A stretch of 64,000 nt of DNA from JAUSIF01 sp040901465 (GTDB lineage Bacteria > Pseudomonadota > Alphaproteobacteria > Rhizobiales > Xanthobacteraceae), in assembly GCA_040901465.1 (NCBI GenBank), contig JBBDYN010000026.1:62001-126000 (forward strand). Direction: 5' to 3'. The position numbers and the translations under genes were made by a program. Shown one piece after another: positions 52,868 to 63,613 of the stretch; the first letter of the stretch is position 1, and each line of letters opens with the position of its first letter. The notes under the pieces are model-generated. The model worked only from the letters and a program-made list of their open reading frames with translations, made no database searches and was not told the DNA's origin.

Positions 52868-54010
52868 ATGCCGAAGCGCCCAGCCGCCACACGCAGGGAC
52901 GACGCGGAAACGCAGGCTGCACCCGCAGTCGTGCTGCCGTTTCCGGCGCGCGCGAAGGAGATGGCGGCGGCGACCATAGCCAAACGGCCGGCCGCGCCCG
53001 TATCGCGGCCCCTGCCCGAAGCTCCGGTGCCGGGCGAGCGCCCGACGTTCCTCACGCCGACGTTGCGTGAATGGCTGCGGGCGGCGCTGATCGTCTCTGT
53101 CGCCGTACACGCGATCGTCTATCTCGCGTTCGAATTGCGCTTCGAGGACGACCTGGAGCGCGCGGCAGGCGCGGCGGCGGCGCTCTCGACCCAGGGCACG
53201 GTGACGATTCCGATCGAGATCGTGGTGGAGGCGGCGTTGCCGTCGGCACCGTCGCCGACGAATGCGACGGCTACCGACGCGAAGGAGCCGGAGCCCGAAC
53301 AGCAGACCGCCAGGATCGAGGAACTCATGCCTCCGCCGCCGGAGCCGGCGCCCGTGGTGCTGCCGAGGCCGCCCGCAGAGGCCTCGACCGAATTGCCTGT
53401 CCCGCCGGAGCCCGCGCCGGTCGTATTGCCGACGCGCGAGCAGGCGGCGCGTCTTGCCTTGCCCGAGGAAGCGACTGCGCCGTCGCGGCCGGTCGAAATC
53501 GCCACGATACCGGAATCGCCGCCGGCGGCCATGGTGATCGAGGAAAGGCCGCCGCTGCCGCCCGTGCGCGAGCCGATCCGCGAGGAGCGGAAGCGTGAGC
53601 CGGAGAAGAAGCAGACCGCGCGCTCGAGTCCGAGTGCCGCGGCAAGCCCGAACCGCGCTGCAGCCGCCAATTCCACGGGCAGCGTGGGTGCGGGCGGCGT
53701 GGCCGATACCGGCGGGCGCGCGGCAATCTCGTCCTACCAGGCGCAAGTGTTGGCGCATCTTTCGCGGCATCGCGTCTATCCGCCGGAGGCGCGCGATCGC
53801 GGCGCGACCGGCGTCGCGCGCGTGCGGTTTGCGCTGACACGCGACGGCCGCGTCATGTCGGCTTCGCTCGTGGGCGGCAGCGGCGAGCGCGTCCTCGATG
53901 AAGCGGCGCTCGACATGGTGCGGCGAGCCTCGCCGTTCCCGCCGTTTCCCTCCGAGCTCACGCAAAGCCGAATGGATTTCGCGGCACCGATCCGCTTCGA
54001 CCTGCGTTGA
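52868..54010 (+). CDS. TonB-family energy transducer
   Basis: A 380-residue TonB-like protein. A single TM helix at about 71-89 (RAALIVSVAVHAIVYLAF) is preceded by an unusually long cytosolic arm of about 70 residues. Then comes a Pro/Glu-rich periplasmic spacer (about 140-260) and the TonB C-terminal domain (about 285-380) with YPPEARDRGATGVARVRFAL and DEAALDMVRRASPFPPFP. ATG 52868 is chosen; GTG 52832 would add 12 residues. ExbB/ExbD and receptor genes are not nearby. Confidence 0.88.
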   Translation: MPKRPAATRRDDAETQAAPAVVLPFPARAKEMAAATIAKRPAAPVSRPLPEAPVPGERPTFLTPTLREWLRAALIVSVAVHAIVYLAFELRFEDDLERAAGAAAALSTQGTVTIPIEIVVEAALPSAPSPTNATATDAKEPEPEQQTARIEELMPPPPEPAPVVLPRPPAEASTELPVPPEPAPVVLPTREQAARLALPEEATAPSRPVEIATIPESPPAAMVIEERPPLPPVREPIREERKREPEKKQTARSSPSAAASPNRAAAANSTGSVGAGGVADTGGRAAISSYQAQVLAHLSRHRVYPPEARDRGATGVARVRFALTRDGRVMSASLVGGSGERVLDEAALDMVRRASPFPPFPSELTQSRMDFAAPIRFDLR

Positions 54011-54016
54011 CCGCTT

Positions 54017-54121
54017 GTCATTCCGGGGCCCGAGCGTAGCGAGGGATCCCGGAATCCAGACGCAGACTCAGAGGTTGTTGTTGGATTCCGGGCTCGCCGC
54101 TTCGCGGCGCCCCGGAATGAC
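54017..54121. repeat. Palindromic dispersed repeat with GTCATTCCGGGGC ends
   Basis: GTCATTCCGGGGC at the left end is mirrored by GCCCCGGAATGAC at the right. Between them is an inner pair GATCCCGGAATCC / GGATTCCGGGCTC. It fills the gap between the convergent tonB-like gene and tgt, where it could terminate both. This element type is common in Rhizobiales intergenic DNA. Confidence 0.85.
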
Positions 54122-54141
54122 AGGAGAACTGATCATCCGTT

Positions 54142-55263
54142 TCAGCCGCCCTGCGCCCAGCCCGCGCGCGTCGCGGCGGCAAAATCCTGAAAGCGGCCGG
54201 CCGAGATCGCATCGCGGATGCCCGCCATGAGCGATTGGTAGTAGGCGACATTGGCCCATGAAAGCAGCATCGCGCCGAGGATCTCATTCGCCTTGACGAG
54301 GTGATGGAGATACGCACGCGAGTAGTCGCGGGCGGCCGGGCAATCGCTCGCCTCGTCGAGCGGCCGCGGGTCGTCGGCATGACGCGCGTTCTTGAGATTG
54401 ACCTTGCCGAAGCGGGTATAGGCGAGCGCGTGGCGGCCGGCGCGGGTCGGCAGCACGCAATCGAACATGTCGATACCGCGCTCGACCGCGTGCATGATGT
54501 CGTCGGGCTCGCCCACGCCCATGAGATAACGCGGCTTGTCGGCGGGAAGCTCTGAGGCGGACGTCTCGACCGTCCTCAACATGATATCCTGCGGCTCGCC
54601 GACCGCGAGGCCGCCGATCGCGTAGCCTTGGAAATCCATCCGCACGAGCGTGCGCGCGGATTCCTCGCGCAGTTTCGGCAGTGCGCCGCCCTGCACGATG
54701 CCGAACAGCGCGCGGCCCGCGGGCGCGCCCTCGAATGCGCGCTTGCAGCGCTCGGCCCAGCGCAGCGAAAGTCGCGTCGCGCGCTCGACGTCCGCGTCGG
54801 CGGCGGGCAGCTTCACGCATTCGTCGAGCTGCATGACGATATCGGCGTCCAGGAGACGCTGAATTTCGACGGCCCGCTCGGGACTTAGCTCCACCATGGC
54901 GCCGTCGAGGTGGGAGCGGAAGGTGACGCCGTTCTCCTCGACCTTGCGCAGCTTGGCGAGCGACATGACCTGGAAGCCGCCGGAATCGGTCAGGATCGGG
55001 TGCGGCCAACACATGAATTGGTGCAGGCCGCCCAGCGCTGCGATGCGCTCGGCACCCGGGCGCAGCATCAGGTGATAGGTGTTGCCGAGCACGATGTCGC
55101 TGCCGGCCGCGCGCACCTGCTCGGGGAGCATCGCCTTCACGGTCGCCGCGGTGCCGACCGGCATGAACGCGGGCGTGCGGACCGCGCCGCGCGGCGTCGA
55201 GATTTCGCCGCGGCGCGCCGCGCCGTCGGTCGCGATCAGACGAAAGTGGAAGGCGTCACTCAT
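54142..55263 (-). CDS. tgt: Queuine tRNA-ribosyltransferase Tgt lacking the zinc ligands
   Basis: A 373-residue TGT that exchanges G34 for preQ1 in GUN-anticodon tRNAs. The catalytic site is intact: D93 in TDSGGFQ, nucleophile D268 in FDCVLPTR, and GGLAVGE. The zinc site is not. Where family enzymes have C-x-C-x2-C and a His 26 residues on, this one has S306, C308, A311 and A337. Only one of four ligands remains. The fold must be held another way, possibly a lineage trait. ATG 55263 lies inside the end of the upstream small gene (8-base overlap). Confidence 0.93.
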   Translation of the reverse strand: MSDAFHFRLIATDGAARRGEISTPRGAVRTPAFMPVGTAATVKAMLPEQVRAAGSDIVLGNTYHLMLRPGAERIAALGGLHQFMCWPHPILTDSGGFQVMSLAKLRKVEENGVTFRSHLDGAMVELSPERAVEIQRLLDADIVMQLDECVKLPAADADVERATRLSLRWAERCKRAFEGAPAGRALFGIVQGGALPKLREESARTLVRMDFQGYAIGGLAVGEPQDIMLRTVETSASELPADKPRYLMGVGEPDDIMHAVERGIDMFDCVLPTRAGRHALAYTRFGKVNLKNARHADDPRPLDEASDCPAARDYSRAYLHHLVKANEILGAMLLSWANVAYYQSLMAGIRDAISAGRFQDFAAATRAGWAQGG

Positions 55264-55525
55264 CGAACTCTTTGTCATACACGGGGGCGCCGGCAGCCTG
55301 CTCATCAAGCGACTGCCGGTAGTGAACGCAGCCACGCAGAAACTTCGGCCAGGGCGGCACAGCAATCGTCGGCTCGACCTTCTCGGGCAGCAGTGACCAC
55401 ATGGCAGGATGATGCCAGCACAGACCATGTCCGCTCGCGTCGCGATGCTGACGAATGACGGCTCGGAGTTTCTTGACTTCGGCCACAAGTGCGTCGCGGT
55501 TCATCGACTCGAGATCGGTGTCCAT
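55256..55525 (-). CDS. Conserved-looking small Cys/His protein between queA and tgt
   Basis: An 89-residue cytosolic protein of unknown function. A basic N-terminal helix (MNRDALVAEVKKLR) precedes GLCWHHP, then LLPEK and PWPKFLRGCVHYRQSLDEQ: two Cys and three adjacent His in two clusters, which could bind a metal. I start at ATG 55525, with GAGGG six bases upstream; TTG 55531 would overlap the queA stop. It overlaps tgt by 8 bases, so the three are one transcript. It resembles a widespread Bradyrhizobium hypothetical. Confidence 0.7.
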   Translation of the reverse strand: MDTDLESMNRDALVAEVKKLRAVIRQHRDASGHGLCWHHPAMWSLLPEKVEPTIAVPPWPKFLRGCVHYRQSLDEQAAGAPVYDKEFDE

Positions 55526-55527
55526 GA

Positions 55528-56610
55528 TCAACCCTCGGTCCTAAAGAGAAGGCAAGCATCGCCGTAGGAGTAGAATCGGTAGCCGGCCTCTATCGCGTGC
55601 GCGTAGGCGCGCTGCATCCGGTCCAGGCCAGCGAAGGCCGAAACCAGCATGAAGAGCGTCGAGCGCGGAAGATGAAAGTTCGTCAGTAGCGCGTCGACCG
55701 CGCGAAAGCGATACCCGGGCGTGATGAAGATCGAAGTCTCGCCGGAGAATGCCTTGAGCCGGCCCGCATCGTCGGCCGCGCTTTCGAGCAAGCGCAGTGC
55801 GGTCGTGCCAACGGCGACGACGCGGCCTCCCCGCGCTCGCGCTTCGTTGAGCGCGTCGGCAGTCGCGGTGGAAACTTCGCCCCATTCGGAATGCATGTCG
55901 TGGTCTTCGGTGTCTTCAGCCTTCACCGGAAGAAACGTCCCGGTGCCGACATGCAGCGTCACGCGATGCAGCGAGATGCCGCGTGTGTCGAGCTTCGCAA
56001 GCAGCGCATCGGTGAAATGCAATCCCGCGGTCGGCGCCGCCACGGAACCCTTGTGCACCGCGAACATCGTCTGATAGTCCGAGCGATCGCGCTCGTCGTC
56101 GGCGCGGCGCGCGGCGATGTAAGGCGGGAGCGGCACGTGGCCGAGGGCGTCGATCGCCTCGTCGAGCACCGCGCCATGAAAGTCGAAGCGCAGAAGCGCC
56201 TCGCCGCCCTCGCCTTTCTCCTCCACTGTCGCGTCGAGCGCGCCGAGCAGGCACACGCGGCTCTCATGGCCGAAGCGGATGCGATCGCCGACGCGGAGGC
56301 GCTTGCCGGGCTTGACCAACGCGCGCCAGCGCTCGGGGCCGATGCGTTTGGTGAGCGTCGCCTCGATTTTGGCGACCGCATCATCCCGCATGCGCGCGCC
56401 TTCGAGGCGTGCCGGGATCACGCGCGTATCATTGACGACCAACGTGTCGCCCGGCTTGAGCAGCTCCGGCAGATCTCGCACGCTCCTGTCCTCGAATTCC
56501 GGCGACGCGCCCGGCCGCACCACGAGCAGCTTCGCCGCATCGCGCGGGCTCGCCGGGCGCAGCGCGATGCGGTCGGGCGGAAGTACGTAGTCAAAAAGCG
56601 AAGTGCGCAT
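55528..56610 (-). CDS. queA: S-adenosylmethionine:tRNA ribosyltransferase-isomerase QueA
   Basis: A 360-residue enzyme that transfers the ribosyl part of SAM to preQ1 in tRNA, forming epoxyqueuosine. The N-terminus (FDYVLPPDRIALRPASPRDAAKLLVV), the DLPELLKPGDTLVVNDTRVIPARL block, VAAPTAGLHFT, and the C-terminal NFHLPRSTLFMLVSAFAG are all family hallmarks. It is the first gene of a queA-hypothetical-tgt unit. A palindromic repeat sits in its upstream gap. Confidence 0.97.
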   Translation of the reverse strand: MRTSLFDYVLPPDRIALRPASPRDAAKLLVVRPGASPEFEDRSVRDLPELLKPGDTLVVNDTRVIPARLEGARMRDDAVAKIEATLTKRIGPERWRALVKPGKRLRVGDRIRFGHESRVCLLGALDATVEEKGEGGEALLRFDFHGAVLDEAIDALGHVPLPPYIAARRADDERDRSDYQTMFAVHKGSVAAPTAGLHFTDALLAKLDTRGISLHRVTLHVGTGTFLPVKAEDTEDHDMHSEWGEVSTATADALNEARARGGRVVAVGTTALRLLESAADDAGRLKAFSGETSIFITPGYRFRAVDALLTNFHLPRSTLFMLVSAFAGLDRMQRAYAHAIEAGYRFYSYGDACLLFRTEG

Positions 56611-56620
56611 ATCAGTCTAT

Positions 56621-56709
56621 GTCATTGCCGGGCCTGACCCGGCAATCCATCGGACGATTCAGCAGAGAGAGGAGGCAGCATGGATGCCCGGGTCAAGCCC
56701 GGGCATGAC
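56621..56709. repeat. Double palindromic repeat (GTCATTGCCGGG / CCCGGGCATGAC)
   Basis: The left half GTCATTGCCGGGCCTGACCCGGCAAT is itself a hairpin. The right half GATGCCCGGGTCAAGCCCGGGCATGAC is another. Together they form an outer inverted repeat. It lies between ppiB and queA, both minus strand, and may terminate ppiB transcription. It is related to 9794-9822. Confidence 0.85.
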
Positions 56710-56722
56710 ATTGATGGTTGGC

Positions 56723-57184
56723 TTAAGTGTCCTGCGCCATCTTCGCAGTCACGATCCGATCCGGATTTGCGACCGGCTCGCCGCGCTTGATCTTGTCGAC
56801 GTTCTCCATGCCCTCTGTCACCTGGCCCCAGGCGGTATATTGACTGTCGAGCCAGGGTGCATCGGTGAAGCAGATAAAGAACTGGCTGTCGCCGGAGTCC
56901 GGACTGGCCGCGCGCGCCATCGAGACCGTGCCGCGTCCGTGCTTGGTGGGTGTGAACTCGGCCTTGAGCTTCTGGCCGGAGCCGCCGGTGCCGGTGCCTT
57001 GGGGGCAGCCGGTCTGCGCCATGAAGCCGTCGATCACGCGGTGAAAGGCGACGCCGTCATAGAAGCCGTCGCGCACAAGCTGCTTGATGCGGGCGACGTG
57101 CTTCGGCGCGAGGTCCGGCTTCATCTCGATCTTCACCGGGCCCTTGGTGGTTTCGAGGATCAGCATATTTTCGGAGTCAGCCAT
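56723..57184 (-). CDS. ppiB: Cytosolic cyclophilin, peptidyl-prolyl isomerase
   Basis: A 153-residue cyclophilin A-type rotamase without signal peptide. Catalytic and ligand residues are visible in FDGVAFHRVIDGFMAQTGCPQGTG (active-site Arg-Phe-Gln pattern as FHRV...FMAQ), then SMARAASPDSGDSQFFICF and the WLD...YTAWGQVTEGM end. It folds proteins at proline bonds in the cytoplasm. It follows the exported paralogue by 55 bases. Confidence 0.93.
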   Translation of the reverse strand: MADSENMLILETTKGPVKIEMKPDLAPKHVARIKQLVRDGFYDGVAFHRVIDGFMAQTGCPQGTGTGGSGQKLKAEFTPTKHGRGTVSMARAASPDSGDSQFFICFTDAPWLDSQYTAWGQVTEGMENVDKIKRGEPVANPDRIVTAKMAQDT

Positions 57185-57239
57185 TGGTTTTCACGCTCAA
57201 TCCGGTTGTTGCCAGGTGGTGCGAGAAGGTGTCGTGCGT

Positions 57240-57890
57240 CTATTGCTCGGTGGTCGCCTTCTTCACGAAGTCGAGGCGCGGGAATTCCTTGTTCAGGTAC
57301 GCGTTGCCTTCCTGCTGCAGGCGCATCTGATCGGGTCCGCGGCCGCGCGGCGCACCGTCGCCGTATTCGTTGTTCAGCGCTTCGACCACGTTCATGCCGG
57401 AGGTCACCTGGCCGAACGGCGAGAAGCCCTCGCTATCGAGGCCGGAATTGTCGTCGAAATTGATGAACACCTGGGTGGTACGCGCATCCGGACCCGAGGT
57501 CGCGTAGGTAACGAAGCCGCGCTTGTTGCTCTGCCGCACCGGATCGTCCTTGATCCGCGCGTTGCGCCACTGCGCGTTCACCTTCGGGTCGCCGTTGATG
57601 CCGAATTGCGCCATGAATCCGGGCATGACGCGGAAGAAGCGTGCGTCGTCGAAATAGCCGTTCTTGACGAGATTGTAGAAGCGATCGGCGCCGTTCGGCG
57701 CCCAGTCGCGGCTCACCTGGACTACGAATGCGCCCTTGCTCGTCTCGAACCTCGCCTTGAACGTGGCGGGCGCCTTCTCGTTCAGCGCCGACGGATTGGC
57801 GAGGTTGCCGGCTTGGGCGAATGCCTGCGTGGCGGTTGCCGCGAACGACAGCGCCGCGCATAGCGCGAGTGTTCCCGAACGAATTTTCAT
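57240..57890 (-). CDS. ppiA: Exported cyclophilin, peptidyl-prolyl isomerase
   Basis: A 216-residue periplasmic cyclophilin. The signal peptide spans 1-26 (LALCAALSFAATATQAFAQ). The catalytic domain shows DDARFFRVMPGFMAQFGINGDP and TYATSGPDARTTQVFINFDDN, followed by SPFGQVTSGMNVVEALNNEYGDG. GAGGAGATCA precedes ATG 57890. Paired exported/cytosolic cyclophilins after coaD are a typical alphaproteobacterial arrangement. Confidence 0.93.
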   Translation of the reverse strand: MKIRSGTLALCAALSFAATATQAFAQAGNLANPSALNEKAPATFKARFETSKGAFVVQVSRDWAPNGADRFYNLVKNGYFDDARFFRVMPGFMAQFGINGDPKVNAQWRNARIKDDPVRQSNKRGFVTYATSGPDARTTQVFINFDDNSGLDSEGFSPFGQVTSGMNVVEALNNEYGDGAPRGRGPDQMRLQQEGNAYLNKEFPRLDFVKKATTEQ

Positions 57891-57907
57891 TGATCTCCTC
57901 GCAAGCG

Positions 57908-58417
57908 TTACGCGCCGGTCGTGCCGGCGAACTTCTTCTTCAGGCGGTGGGCGACGGGCGCCGGCACGAAGGCGGAGATGTCGCCGCCCATGGCAGCGAT
58001 CTGGCGCACCAAAGTGGCGGTGATCGGGCGGGTCGCCGGAGTCGCGGGCAGAAACACGGTCTGGATCTCCGGCGCCATGGTTCCGTTCATGCCGGCCATC
58101 TGCATCTCATAGTCGAGATCGCCGCCGTCACGCAGACCGCGGATCAGGAGGGTCGCGCCGGCGCGCTTGGCCGCCGCCACCACGAGATCGCCGAACGTGA
58201 TGGTCTCGAGCTTGACCTTCTCCTTCGCGGCGAGTGGCTCACAGACTTCCTTGAGCATGGCGAGCCGCTCCTCGACCGAGAACAACGGCTGCTTGCCGGA
58301 ATGGGTACCGATCGCAATCACGATCTTGTCGGCGAGCCGGCAGGCGCCCCGAAGGACATCCAGATGGCCGTTGGTGACGGGATCGAAGCTGCCGGCATAG
58401 AGGGCGGTGCGGGACAT
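57908..58417 (-). CDS. coaD: Phosphopantetheine adenylyltransferase
   Basis: A 169-residue CoA-biosynthesis enzyme joining ATP and 4'-phosphopantetheine to dephospho-CoA. The nucleotidyltransferase motif is GSFDPVTNGHLD (9-20; T16 and H18 are the TxGH). Further marks are LIRGLRDGGDLDYEMQMAGMN and the C-terminal TATLVRQIAAMGGDISAFVP. Length is normal. It is the first gene of the minus-strand coaD-ppiA-ppiB group; the start has no obvious Shine-Dalgarno sequence. Confidence 0.96.
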   Translation of the reverse strand: MSRTALYAGSFDPVTNGHLDVLRGACRLADKIVIAIGTHSGKQPLFSVEERLAMLKEVCEPLAAKEKVKLETITFGDLVVAAAKRAGATLLIRGLRDGGDLDYEMQMAGMNGTMAPEIQTVFLPATPATRPITATLVRQIAAMGGDISAFVPAPVAHRLKKKFAGTTGA

Positions 58418-58521
58418 AAGAAAGGGTTAGCCGTCCCGCGCGTTGCGGGCAAGTTCGCCTGGCCAAGGCGTGATTTTGGCCCCATTCGGAAATGCGGCAG
58501 CTTGCGGCGAGAGGATCAACG

Positions 58522-59226
58522 ATGCTCATTCCCCATCCCGTACGACTCGCGCTCGCGGCCGCCGTGTCGATCGCAGCTTCTGCGACGCCCCTGCCCGCCC
58601 AGACGCCGCCTGGCGACGTGGAAATATCGCTCTATACCGGCCTGCATGCCGCGGCCGCCAGCGGCGACGTGATCGGCATCGCGGTCGCCGTCGCGGCGCG
58701 GGTCGATCCAAACGTGCGCGACGGCAACGGCCGGACGCCGCTCCACGTCGCGGCCTTCCGGAAGCAGCATACAGCGGCGCGCGGGCTGCTCGCGGGCGGC
58801 GCCGATCCCAATGCGCTCGACCGCCAGAAATACGACGTCGTCACGATCGCCGCGGTCGCGAACGATCTGGAAATGCTGTCGATCGCGCTCGAGGGCGGCG
58901 CGAGTGCGAAGAACGTGACGAGCCCCTATGCGGGCACGGCGCTGATCGCGGCCGCGCATCTCGGCCACGCGGACGTCGTGAAGATGCTGATCGCGGCCGG
59001 CGCGCCGCTCGATCAAGTCAACAATCTTGGCTGGACCGCGCTCATGGAATCGATCGTGCTCGGCGACGGCGGGCGCGGTCATACCGACACATTGAAGGCG
59101 CTCGTGGAAGCGGGCGCGAACGTCGATCTCGCCGACCGCAATGGCGTGACGCCGCTAAGCCACGCGAAGCAACGCGGCCTTGCGGAGATGGTCAAGATAC
59201 TGGAGCGCGCAGGCGCGAAGCGCTAG
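58522..59226 (+). CDS. Secreted ankyrin-repeat protein
   Basis: A 234-residue exported protein. ATG 58522 has GAGAGG upstream and opens a Sec signal peptide (RLALAAAVSIAASATPLPAQ). About five ankyrin repeats follow, recognisable by DGNGRTPLHVAAF, TALIAAAHLGHADVVKMLIAAGA, LGWTALMESIVL and RNGVTPLSHAKQRGLAEMVKILERAGA. It is a likely periplasmic protein-protein interaction module. Its position between gyrA and coaD looks like an insertion into an otherwise conserved order. Confidence 0.88.
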   Translation: MLIPHPVRLALAAAVSIAASATPLPAQTPPGDVEISLYTGLHAAAASGDVIGIAVAVAARVDPNVRDGNGRTPLHVAAFRKQHTAARGLLAGGADPNALDRQKYDVVTIAAVANDLEMLSIALEGGASAKNVTSPYAGTALIAAAHLGHADVVKMLIAAGAPLDQVNNLGWTALMESIVLGDGGRGHTDTLKALVEAGANVDLADRNGVTPLSHAKQRGLAEMVKILERAGAKR

Positions 59227-59319
59227 GTCCAAGCAAAGCGCAAACGATTACGAACCAGCACCGAACAATGAAGCATCGGCCAGGTGGCTGGCCGACGCTT
59301 CAGAGGCGATTCTTAAGGC

Positions 59320-59526
59320 TCAGAAGATGCCGTCGTTGACCAAGGCGTTCTTGCGCAATTCGAGCCTGACGTTGGCGTCCGGATCCCGGCCGATGATCCG
59401 GCCATCCGCGACCACGAACGGCGAGTTCGGTGAGTTTGCGTAATATTGCCCGTAGTACGGGTTTTGCGCGTGCGCAGGCGAGCTGACGAGCGCGATGAGC
59501 GATGCGGCGAAGAGGTACTTCTTCAT
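59320..59526 (-). CDS. Small secreted protein, 68 aa
   Basis: A short exported protein. The signal peptide spans 1-20 (KKYLFAASLIALVSSPAHA), and the mature 48 residues are Asn/Tyr/Pro-rich at first (NPYYGQYYANSPNSPF) and end in a charged strand. GGAGAAATC sits just before the ATG. A hairpin lies 23-47 bases upstream. The function is unknown; it resembles small cell-surface proteins of Rhizobiales. Confidence 0.7.
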   Translation of the reverse strand: MKKYLFAASLIALVSSPAHAQNPYYGQYYANSPNSPFVVADGRIIGRDPDANVRLELRKNALVNDGIF

Positions 59527-59913
59527 CTGATTTCTCCGTTGCAGAAATAACCTCGCGATTCACCGGCGAGGTTTCGTGGGTCTTTGCATCGGCCGCTTCT
59601 TTTGTCTCGTGCCGGCCTGCGCCCATCCATGCGCGATATCGCGTGCGGATTGGGGCGATGCGATCAAGAGCGCGTGAAACTGCGATCGCCAGACCGCAGT
59701 TTCGCCCTGCGTAGCCAACGCGGCCGAAATAGCGACTCCCAAAGTCGAATAAAACTTAGATAGACTGGCACTCGCCGCGCAAACGCGATTCAAATTGTGC
59801 GAGAAAACCGATCAATTGTTTGCCGCCGACGCGAGCAGCGCGGACAGCCAAGAGCGTGACGGAGATAATGCCGGGAATCTGCGGCCGGGACGGCGCGCAA
59901 TTAGGGGGCGGCG
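59527..59913. other. Gene-poor intergenic region
   Basis: 387 bases between divergent small genes. It holds a leader hairpin (59549-59573) and an AT-richer stretch around 59735-59820 that could contain promoters. A 77-codon minus-strand open frame (59560-59793) has no Shine-Dalgarno sequence and improbable composition, so I do not call it. The Shine-Dalgarno of the next gene (AGGGGGCGG) is at the right end. Confidence 0.6.
59549..59573 (-). promoter_or_regulatory. Perfect 8-bp hairpin in leader of the small secreted protein gene
   Basis: AACCTCGC (59549-59556) and GCGAGGTT (59566-59573) pair perfectly around nine bases. In the minus-strand transcript this lies 23 bases before the start codon and leaves the ribosome site free. 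It may stabilise the mRNA or be an operator. Confidence 0.5.
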
Positions 59914-60195
59914 ATGCATATTCTGATAATGACCGCGATCGGTTTTGCAGCGCTGGCCGTCTTCGTCGTCGTGACGGCGCTGATCAGCCGGGCGCGGAGC
60001 GGAAGCACGATCGACGGCGCGTCGATCTTCGTTTGGGTGTGGCTCGTTGCCTCGCTCGCCAACGCTTACAACGGCTGGGCCAATCACGGCATCCCGCTGG
60101 TGAACGAGATCGCGGCGTTCATTCCGATTTTCGGCGTGCCGGCTGCCGCGGCGTGGTACTGGTCGCGGCGTACGCGTTCGGCCAGGGCTGTGTAA
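59914..60195 (+). CDS. Small two/three-helix membrane protein, 93 aa
   Basis: ATG 59914 follows AGGGGGCGG. Hydrophobic helices span about 3-23, 37-52 and 63-83, with a cytosolic RARSGSTIDG loop and a basic tail. There is a conserved-looking NAYNGWANHGIPLVNE loop. I do not recognise a family. It ends 10 bases before the convergent gyrA stop. Confidence 0.65.
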   Translation: MHILIMTAIGFAALAVFVVVTALISRARSGSTIDGASIFVWVWLVASLANAYNGWANHGIPLVNEIAAFIPIFGVPAAAAWYWSRRTRSARAV

Positions 60196-60205
60196 GGACC
60201 GCCGC

Positions 60206-62923
<2,718 letters not shown>

Positions 62924-63167
62924 GGCCTCTGAATCCTGGAAAAAATCGGTGCGAATCGTATAGCCGATCCTGCAGGTCAAAGCCAGTCAAAGGCCATGAA
63001 AACAACGGCTATTATTTATGCAGTATCAACAGGTTACGCCGACTTTGCGGGCTCGCATCGGCGCGTCCCGGAACGGCCACAAAGCGCTCCCGGGCGGCGC
63101 AGAAAATGCCCGCTCGCCGTTCAATAAATCATCGGCAGCGTGCGCGCGGCGCTCGCGGGCTGATTGA

Positions 63168-63563
63168 TCACCCGCCGAACAAGACCGCGTGCATGATGCG
63201 GCCGGGCACGAAGGTGAAGAGTCCCGCGATCACCAGGCCGCCGGTGAAAATCCAGATCATCGACCATTTGTGGTGCTCGACGCGATGGCGATGCGCGTGC
63301 CAGACGGCGAACGGAAGCATCACGAGCGTGAAAATCGAAATGAAATGGATCGGGCTCCAGGGCCCCCACAGCCGCAGCTCGTGAATCCAGAACGAACTGA
63401 TGGCGACGGCAAGCATCAAGACGGCCCAGATGACTCCGGTCGTGCGATGCCGGAAGGTTCACTTGGGCGCGGCGAACTGGAAGATACCGAGCGCGAAGGC
63501 ACCCATGGCCGCAAAGGCGTGCACCTGGATGACCGCCGCGGACAAAAGCGGCTCGAAACTCAT
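63168..63563 (-). pseudogene. DUF2306 membrane protein with in-frame stop
   Basis: The frame from ATG 63563 encodes a four-helix DUF2306 protein of about 131 residues. Residues 1-34 (MSFEPLLSAAVIQVHAFAAM...QFAAPK) are followed by TGA at 63461-63459, and the same frame continues with TFRHRTTGVIWAVLMLAVAISSFW to a normal end at 63168. The family has Gly before TFRHR, so GGA to TGA explains the stop. An ATG at 63419 could still give an 83-residue fragment with three helices. Confidence 0.85.
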
Positions 63564-63613
63564 CGCATCGAACCTTTCGGCGCCGCTCCGGTCAGCTTGC
63601 CGGAGCCCCCAGG

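Noticed and set aside
59560..59793. 77-codon minus-strand ORF upstream of the small secreted protein
   Set aside because: No Shine-Dalgarno sequence, no recognisable pattern, Arg/Pro-rich C-terminus, and it covers the leader hairpin of a better gene.
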